From positions 10,226,501-10,290,500 of the forward strand of contig BSBM01000179.1 of assembly GCA_027924585.1 (NCBI GenBank): a DNA stretch of 64,000 nucleotides. The letters are read 5' to 3'. The position numbers and the translations under genes were made by a program. Position 1 is the first letter of the stretch, and the number at the start of each line of letters is the position of its first letter. This document shows, piece by piece, positions 56,757 through 64,000 of the stretch. A model generated the notes under the pieces. It did no database searches. It worked only from the letters and a program-made list of their open reading frames with translations, and was not told the DNA's origin. Source of the DNA: Larix kaempferi. Taxonomy: Eukaryota > Streptophyta > Pinopsida > Pinales > Pinaceae.

Positions 56757-57259
56757 TGTCAGAGATATGGATCTAGCTAAACTAGCTTACCTAGCAATGC
56801 AAAACAATAATATATCAACAATAAGTACAGAAAGAGAACAAGAGAAAATAGTACACCAGATATATGTGGTTTACCCAATTGGGATACGTCCACGGGAAGG
56901 TAGTCTTCTATTATCTCCAAAATATCTCCCTCAAGCTTACAAGAGAGCAATGCCAATGAACCCAATACAATATAGAAATACTTGTGTTGAATAAGTAAAG
57001 ATCATGATATATGAGTGACGTGACTCCCTTGACTCTATTATATACAAAGAAATGAGGAGGAATTACTCTCACATATTACATGTGGGATAATATAATTCTC
57101 CATAATAACATCTCTTTATATAATAATGAATATCAAGAGTATACTTTACCATAATGAATATGGGATATAATATATTACTCTTTTACATAACATTGTGGAT
57201 ATCTTCTAACATAATACAAAGACATTATTACCTTCCAAGGAATATAAAATATTCCAACA
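56757..57259 (-). repeat. 5' LTR of copia-4
   Basis: It runs TGTCAGAGATATGG to ATTCCAACA and is followed by TTTCT. It pairs with 44114-44616 with few differences. Confidence 0.93.
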
Positions 57260-57396
57260 TTTCTTGCATGGAGTCTTCCTTGAATGTAGTTTTACCCATA
57301 AAATGATAGATCTCTATGTTATTTAAGATGGAAGAACATGTCTCTAGCCTAAAAGAAAACATGCAAAATTTTGGAGGTGTACGGGCTCATGAAAGT

Positions 57397-57408
57397 GCTT
57401 TGATACCA
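57397..57408 (-). other. Primer-binding site of another gypsy-like element
   Basis: The complement TGGTATCAAAGC lies two bases from a TGTAGTGTT sequence that looks like an LTR start at 57411. Spacing and sequence equal those of the gypsy-type element at 26828. The internal side (57265-57396) is cut by copia-4. Confidence 0.65.
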
Positions 57409-57410
57409 TT

Positions 57411-59050
57411 TGTAGTGTTATTTAATGCTTGAGCTTAGAACACAACCATGTATACAAAGATTTATAATGCAATAAACTAGAAATTATGGTACAAAATAAC
57501 CAAACACAAATATAATTGAAATGAAATGCTCCAAAATAAAGCTCTGTATTATGATAATCCAATAGAAATAAATGTTCACTTGCTTCTTAAGGTTGAATGA
57601 CCTTTCACTTGATACAATATCCAAATAGAAGAATACTTGACAAAACAATGCTTGGTGTCCTAGCTCTTTAAATAAGCTTCCAATAGCCAAAATTAGAACA
57701 AATTGGGGTCCCATGATTAATGAGTATGAACTCCCTAGTGGGACTTAATTAATAAGGATACCATTTTTAGATTAATTAAGTATCCACTTCCATCTAATTA
57801 ACCTTATTCAAGGAGATGGCCTCGTATGCTAATTCATTAACTCTTGTATATCCTAAAGTAGGAAGGTTAGGATAGGACCTTAACATAAATTCACTTGATC
57901 CATATAAGTGATTGAGGTTAGATAAATCACTAGATGAGATCTTAACAGGTACTATATGGAAGAAGCAATGGAATTTATGATGTGAATTAAGCACCAAAGG
58001 CCTAGTACTTAAAATTATATAATATATGGGTTTATCATGTATTCATATTCCAAGAAGATCTAGGTGTCTAGATAAGACGGACTTTCTATAAAATGAATTG
58101 ATGTAGGCTTCACTGTTGACTATAAAAAAATGATTGAATTGAAAAATCAAATATCCTGACTATGAATTTAAATTAAATGTGATCGATCATGTGGGCCATC
58201 TAAACTATTCTAGCACGAATATAATGCAAAGTATTACAACTGGACTAGAGTCACCTCCAACACCTAGGAAAGAGTTACCAAACTCAATATTTACGATATG
58301 AATATGACTTGTTACATTTCTAGTGATAGTCACAACATTGTTACAGAACTTCAAAGCTTCAAGATCTATTACAATGAATTGTCCAAAACATTGTCGACTT
58401 TGATATAAAATCTAAGCTAGTTGATCATTTTTTATAAAGTCACAATTTATTCATCTGAGTGTTTCCAAATAGTTTGGATCAAGCATCTCATCAAAATTTC
58501 AATGTATAACAATTTCATGGGAAAGTATTTCTCAAAAGGTTTTAAAGAATTTTTTTTAAGAACTTTGAAACCAAGAAAAGACACCGACAATTACGAATGT
58601 TAATTGATATGCACATATAAAACTGATGTGAATAGAACCTTTTCCTTTAATGCTTCTATGTTATATGAATTAAAACCTAAGATGTTTGTCACCTTATGTT
58701 TTAGGCTCTCCTCCAATTTGATTTGACAAATCACTTGTTCATGATGTGTATGTAGTTCATTCATAATAGAGTGACAATTAACTCATTATTTACTATGTCA
58801 AAACCACAATTATGTGTTAAGTAGTCGTTAAAATTTAATCATACTATTCACATACATTAAGGATTTTGATTGCTTAGATGATGATACAAGACATAATGTT
58901 TTAATAATGGCCTAGTCACCATTACTCCAACCTACTAATTTTGAACTCATTACTTTTAAGAAAATTGTGATGAAGCCACTCTCCCGTCCTGGTTTAATTT
59001 GATTTTTGTTTACTAAACTATGATATTACAAATTTGCATGCATGTGCCTC
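57411..59050 (-). other. Probable LTR start and unassigned AT-rich stretch
   Basis: The LTR would begin TGTAGTGTTATTTAATGC. I could not find its other end or its partner LTR in the window. The rest of the stretch shows only short frames and no recognisable gene. Confidence 0.4.
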
Positions 59051-59064
59051 CAACAGTTGCAGGC

Positions 59065-59390
59065 CACTTTCGTCCCATGTTTCCACCCTCTCCCATGATT
59101 CTCCCCCCTCGCTTCCATCCAGACCCCTCCCTCCGTCATCCCCCTCCATTCCATCCACCCTCCCCTCTCTGTTCATACTCCCCCCTCTGTCCATCCTCCC
59201 CCATTCATCCACGCCCCCCATCTATACATCCTCCCCTCCTCCCCCATTCGTCCATGCCCCCCCTTCCATCCAACTTCCCCCCTTCATCCACAACCTCCCT
59301 TCTATCCATCCTCCTCACTCTATCTAGGACCACCCTTCCATTCACCATACCTCAACATCCCCCCTAGCCCTTTTGGTTCGATGCCCCCTA
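59065..59390 (+). repeat. C-rich, pyrimidine-biased low-complexity tract
   Basis: The plus strand is dominated by CCTCCCCC, CATCC and CCCCATTC runs with few purines. Frames on both strands stay open because of the composition. It stands out sharply from the AT-rich surroundings. Confidence 0.7.
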
Positions 59391-60039
59391 TTGTACAGGT
59401 GATAGGGGTTCATCATCCATGACGTCCTCCTCCACCCCATACCACCATGTCCTCTTCCACCATATCATCTACAGTTCACGCCACTATTGTGGACTCTACT
59501 ATTCCATCATCTGCTCATGTATCTATAATGGTTGCACCCATATTTGTTGCATCTACATCTGTGCCCCCCCATGACTACATCGTAGTAGGTCGTCCAGCCA
59601 ACTACTCCACCTGCTAGCCTAGAAGCCCAGCCACGTCCATTGTCGGAGGTGTTCATGGTGAGAATCAAGTTAATTTATGAAAATGTTTTGATGCATTAAC
59701 CAAAATTAATTTAAGAAATTATTATTTTCAATGAAATGATCATCGTAAATGTTGTAGGGTGGAATTGATGAGAGGCTTAGCAGATCCAGGACACCTATCT
59801 CTCGTCTCCCACTCGCATACGCAGTGAGTTATTTGAGATTTGAATTGTACATTCATTTTATAAATGTGGTAAATGTTACAAATGATTGAAAATGATGGTA
59901 TCTTATATCATTTGTTTCAGAGCGTGGAGAGACGGTCTATTCCTAGACAGAAGAAGACCCGAGATACCAGTAGCTCCAAGAAGAGGAAGATCGATTTTGG
60001 AGATGCGCCTGGGAGTGACCAGGGTGGTCACAATGTTTG
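59391..60039 (+). pseudogene. Exon-like remnant with a basic C-terminus
   Basis: A serine/threonine/proline-rich stretch leads to LEAQPRPLSEVFMV. After a possible intron, GGIDERLSRSRTPISRLPLA lies at 59757-59821. After another acceptor-like TTTGTTTCAG, SVERRSIPRQKKTRD and SSKKRKIDFGDAPG end at a stop at 60039. The basic tail and splice-like borders suggest the 3' end of a gene or of a transposon-associated plant-mobile-domain protein. I cannot confirm either. Confidence 0.3.
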
Positions 60040-60079
60040 ACACACCATGTTATGGACATTAGCCACGATGTGGCACCTT

Positions 60080-60430
60080 TGGGCACCAGTTTCCATGTAC
60101 TTTGTATCTACGGAATAGGTTGCCATGTATTTTGGATCTACGGCATGAATTGTCGGATTTTGTATAGGGCACCAGTTGCCATGTATTTTAGATCTACGAC
60201 ATGAGTTTTCATATTTTGTATAGGGCATGAGTTGCCATCGTATGTACATTGGGAACCATGTTCCACTATTTTCCTAGAAAATTATATATTTGTTCAAGTT
60301 TTGTTCTACATATGTGTATAATGATTTGGATTCAAATGTTCCACTCTCATGGATTTATATATAGTTTTGTTCGAGTTTTGTTCTACATATGTGAAAAATG
60401 ATTTGGATTCAAATGTATGCACATGAATAT
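60080..60430. repeat. Short diverged tandem duplications
   Basis: TTGCCATGTATTTTGGATCT with CACCAGTTGCC is repeated about three times at 60080-60240. GTTTTGTTCTACATATGTG with ATGATTTGGATTCAAATGT is repeated twice at 60299-60412. No gene was seen. Confidence 0.6.
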
Positions 60431-61923
60431 ATATGTGCAATGAAAATGATTTACTTTTTATATGTGTTATAATTTAGGCAAGGGATTAGGCTACATAATA
60501 GGGTTTCATTGTGATTAGAATACAAGCTAGGGTTTACACTACCAACTAGGGTTTTTAGGACAGGCTCTCGTCTTTCTAGGATAGGCTCCAAGCTCTAGGG
60601 TTACCAGCTTAATGTTGAACTCCACTATCATGACAACATTGTCACCAACACCATGCCCACTACCAAAATCACCATCAAGCCTCGTCATCCTCTTGCTCGT
60701 GGTTCCACCATCCTCGTCCCCATCAATCATTTGTCATCCACCATCAACCTAATGCACTTTGTCTCATTATCACCATCACCATATCTATAATCACACCCAT
60801 TGTCACCATCTTCATCATTGTACTCATTGTCACCATTATCGCCATCATGCTCATTGGAGTTTAGGCCATTTCGCCTCTTTGTTTATTGTGAAGATCTATC
60901 CACAAGAAACATAGGCTTTAGTAATGGCACCTCCCATTACCAAACAGAACTGTGCCACCACTGATGTGTAGGGTAAGTGGAAGAGTTGGCAATAAAACAA
61001 TAAGCATGACAAGTTTAATCGCACCCACAGAATTTCGAAAATACCATTCTAATTCATCATTCTCGGGACACAACGTGATACCAGCATGAGTTAGTTCCGC
61101 AATATGAATCTTCAGATACTGTGATCACTATATTACAATAATTTATTCACTTTTAAGCATGTATTTTCTTCTTCTTAGCACGCTTTAATGAAACTTTTTA
61201 TGTCTTTGAAACAACTACACAATTCTATATAAAATTATAAATATAATTATAATTATAAATATAATTATAATTATAAATATAATTATAATTATAAATAATA
61301 TTCCAAATCAATGAGGAATTGTAACATTTATCTATATTTAGATCATCTCGTATTTTATAAATAGTCAAAATGAATGAGAATCTTGTAATATTAATCTCTC
61401 TTTATATATAGTCAAAGTCAATGAAGAGCTTGTAATACTAATCTCTTAAGATAATACTTATCTCTATAATTACATCATCAATTAATGGTAATCGTTCAAA
61501 GTCAATGAGGAGTTTGTAATAATTATCTCTAAAATAACACTTGCAGCATTCATGATAATTTTTTCTTGATCATATAAGGATCTAGATTTTGATTTAAAAA
61601 ATTAAAGTTGATTTAAAAAATTATTTAATTTGAGATATTGAAAAAGAATTAAGTTTAATATTTTCAAAAAAAAAAAAATTGGTTTCATTAAAAAGTTAAA
61701 ATAATTGTATATTTTTTTCAAGAGAAAAAAATACCATTTTCTTGCGATTATTGTGAATCAAAGAAAATGTGAAAGTTACATCAAGTCCAATCTAGCTTCA
61801 AAACCCCCCCAAAACTAGTTACAATCTCACCCATATTGGGCAATACATTAGTACTGATAACAATAACTACATATAATCTGCATAAATTATATTAATATCC
61901 AAACAACAAAAATTCTGGAGAAA
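60431..61923. other. No gene recognised; low-complexity patches
   Basis: This stretch contains a CATCACCATTGTCACC-like simple-sequence patch at 60630-60860. It also holds the AT microsatellite listed separately and a set of diverged repeats (CAAAGTCAATGAGGAGTTTG) at about 61300-61530. Confidence 0.5.
61231..61300. repeat. AT microsatellite, 18-bp unit
   Basis: AAATATAATTATAATTAT is repeated about four times. Confidence 0.85.
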
Positions 61924-63706
61924 TACTGAGCAAAACCTAGTTTCCTAAATGGACCTGGAAGATGACACCTGGGCCATGGGACCGGGGAGAGGGGCACCCC
62001 TAGCACTACCTCAATGTCCTGAATCCGTGGAGTCGATGGTTTGTCGATCCGAGCCACGGTCGTCATTCTATGGGTTGTTCCATCTCGCATCCAAAAGGCC
62101 TTCAGGGACACTTGCTGGATATCTATCGAGGGCATAGAATTCCAATTGTGCAACAAAAACGGGTTCCGGGGAGTTTTGCAAGTGTGTCTAGGAAGGTTTT
62201 AGCTAGGAATGTTAACCATAAGTCCCCGGTCGATGATTTTGCAAAGTTGACCCCCATGTGCAAAAATTGCACACTCCCTTACTGAGCAAAACCCTAGTTT
62301 CCAAAATGGACCTAAAATATGACACCAGGGCCATGGGACCGGAGGAGAGGGGCACCCCTAGCACTATCACGATGTTCTGAATCCAACGGAGTTTACGGTT
62401 TTACAATATGAGCCATGGTCGTCATTCTATGGCTCGTTCCATGTCGCATCCAAAAGGCCTTCAGGGACACCTGTTGGATACCTACCAAGGCCATAGAATT
62501 CCAAGCATGCAACAAAACCGGGTTCTGGGGAGTCTTGCAAGTGTGTATAGGAAGGTTCCACCTGGGAACGCTAGCCATAAGTCCTTGGTCGATGATTTTG
62601 CAAATTTGACCCCAATGTGCAAAAATTGCACACTCCCTTACTGAGCAAAACCCTAGTTTCAAAAATGGATCTACAAGATGACACCTAGGCCATGGGACCA
62701 TAGGAGAGGGGCACCCCTAAAACTATCTTGATGTCCTGAATCCAACAGAGTCGATGATTTTTCGATCCGAGCCACGGTCATCATTCTATGGTTTGTTCCA
62801 TCTCGCATCCAAAAGGCCTTTAGGGACACCTGTTGGATACCTATCGGGGCCATAGAATTCCAACCATGCAACAAAATGGAGTTCTAGGGAGTCATTCAAG
62901 TGTGTATAGGAAGGTTATAGCTGGAAACGCTATCCATAAGTCCCCGGTTGATTATTTTTCAAATTTGACCCCCATGTGCAAAAATCGCACACTCCCTTAC
63001 TAAGCAAAACCCTAGTTTCCAAAATGGACCTAAAAGATGACACCAGGGCCATGGGACCAGAGGAGAGGGGCACCCGTAGCACTATCCCTATGTCCTAAAT
63101 CTAACAGAGTCGATGGTTTTTCGATCCGATCCATGGTCATCATTCTATGGCTCATTCCATATCGCATCCAAAAGGCCTTTAAGGACACTTGTTGGATACC
63201 TACCGGGGCCATAGAATTCCAACCGTGCAGCAAAATTGGGTTCCGGGGAGTCCTGCAAGTGTGTCTAGTAAGGTTCCAGCTGGGAACACTAGCCATAAGT
63301 CACCGATCGATGATTTTTCAAAGTTGAACCCCATGCGCAAAAATCGCACACTCCCTTACTGAGCAAAACCCTAGTTTCCAAAATGGACCTAAAAGATGAC
63401 ACCAGGGGAATGGGAATGGAGGAGAGGGGCACCCATAGCACTATCCCGATGTCTTGAATCCAACAGAGTTGATGGTTTTTCAATCCGAGCCATGGTCATC
63501 ATTCTATAGCTCATTAGATCTCACATCCAAAATCCCTTCAGGGACACGTGTTGGATACCTACCGGGGGCTTAGAATTCCAACCTTGCAACAAAACCGAGT
63601 TCCAGGAATTCCTACAAGTGTTTCTAGCAAGGTTCTAGTTGGGAACTCTAGCCATATGTCCCCAGTCGATGATTTTTCAATTTTGACACGAATGTGCAAA
63701 AATGAC
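61924..63706. repeat. Tandem array, about 359-bp unit, five copies
   Basis: Copies begin at the TACTGAGCAAAACCCTAG motif at 61924, 62280, 62639, 62998 and 63357, giving periods of 356, 359, 359 and 359. Each unit carries GACACCAGGGCCATGGGACC, GAGAGGGGCACCCCTAGCAC, CATTCTATGG, CATCCAAAAGGCCTT and GCAAAAATTGCACACTCCCTT. Open frames occur on both strands in every unit but share no coding-like conservation I can see. The last unit is the most diverged. It is a small satellite-type array. Confidence 0.92.
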
Positions 63707-64000
63707 AAGGTCTTGTTCATTGTTTAAGTGGCTATCCATCCATGCTTGTAGTTTTCATCATCCCAAAAATCTTCTTCTCCATCATCTTTGCTACTGATCA
63801 ACTCGATACTCATCAACTCAATCCACTCATGTCACTGTCATCAACTTCAATTTTTCTCATGCCCAATGTCTAATCATCATCCTGTAACTGTATATGTGTT
63901 TTAAAAGTTTTAATGAAGTTTTCAAAGTGTATTTATATAAGTCAAAAACTAACTTCAAATTGAGCCGACTTACAATAACTATTTTAAATTAATCTTTTAT

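Larger units (their letters stand above)
44114..57259 (-). mobile_element. copia-4: Ty1/copia retrotransposon split by copia-3
   Basis: LTRs at 44114-44616 and 56757-57259 (503 bp each, TGTCAGAG to TTCCAACA) are flanked by TTTCT (44109-44113 and 57260-57264). The primer-binding site and purine tract abut the LTRs. Minus-strand gag, protease, integrase, RT and RNase H are all recognisable, with frameshifts after gag. Copia-3 (44907-52104) lies in the RNase H codons. Without it the element is about 5.9 kb. Its proteins and LTRs belong to a different copia lineage from copia-1, -2 and -3. Confidence 0.94.

Noticed and set aside
36986-57411. A single giant minus-strand retroelement from the purine tract at 37156 to the LTR start at 57411
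   Set aside because: The LTR starting TGTAGTG has no counterpart to the left, and the LTR end TTCTAACA has none to the right.
59020-59367. Proline-rich protein frames on the plus strand
   Set aside because: The open frames follow from the C-rich composition. There is no splice or start context and overlapping frames are also open.
61887-63483. Protein-coding frames in the tandem array
   Set aside because: Frames occur in every unit on both strands, shift between units and end at random stops. The periodic array explains them.

Overview
This window is plant nuclear DNA. It is AT-rich, gene-poor and built almost entirely of nested transposable elements, with intron-bearing fragments of plant housekeeping genes inside one of them. 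The density of LTR retrotransposons and the layered insertions suggest a large plant genome, possibly a gymnosperm, but nothing here fixes the species. I see no intact host gene.

Region 1 (100-28605) is one minus-strand Ty3/gypsy-type element that keeps long LTRs, gag and protease but has no reverse transcriptase or integrase. Its gag is split by a 23-kb insertion (3276-26354) with CACTA-type inverted termini, subterminal TGACCA-rich repeats and a 3-bp AAT duplication. Removing the insertion and one AAT restores the gag reading frame. The insertion has no recognisable transposase. It carries degenerate pieces of several plant genes: ESF1 (minus strand), one prolyl oligopeptidase exon, an unidentified exon, a large multi-exon block of UTP20, and a tRNA-like gene. 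ESF1 and UTP20 both act in making 18S rRNA. A 6.4-kb Ty1/copia element (copia-1, 9183-15560, duplication GTTCT) sits inside the ESF1 fragment. The nesting order is therefore copia in CACTA in gypsy.

Region 2 (28606-37915) holds a second, one-ended copy of the CACTA terminus, then copia-2 (29552-36980, minus strand, duplication CCCAA). Copia-2 is the most complete element here, with an open protease-integrase frame but a damaged gag and RT. After it comes the edge of an unassigned retroelement.

Region 3 (37916-43955) is an LTR-type direct-repeat structure with a gag-like open frame and no pol.

Region 4 (44114-57259) is copia-4 (minus strand, duplication TTTCT). Copia-3 (44907-52104, minus strand, duplication CCCTA) has landed in its RNase H codons. 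Copia-1 and copia-3 share a non-coding block where integrase should be, so they look like related non-autonomous elements. Copia-2 is the nearest relative here that still encodes integrase.

Region 5 (57265-64000) has the primer-binding site and LTR edge of another gypsy-like element, a C-rich low-complexity tract with possible exon remnants, an AT microsatellite, and a five-copy tandem array of about 359 bp.

All calls were made by reading and translating the sequence by eye. No database search, alignment score or folding energy was computed.
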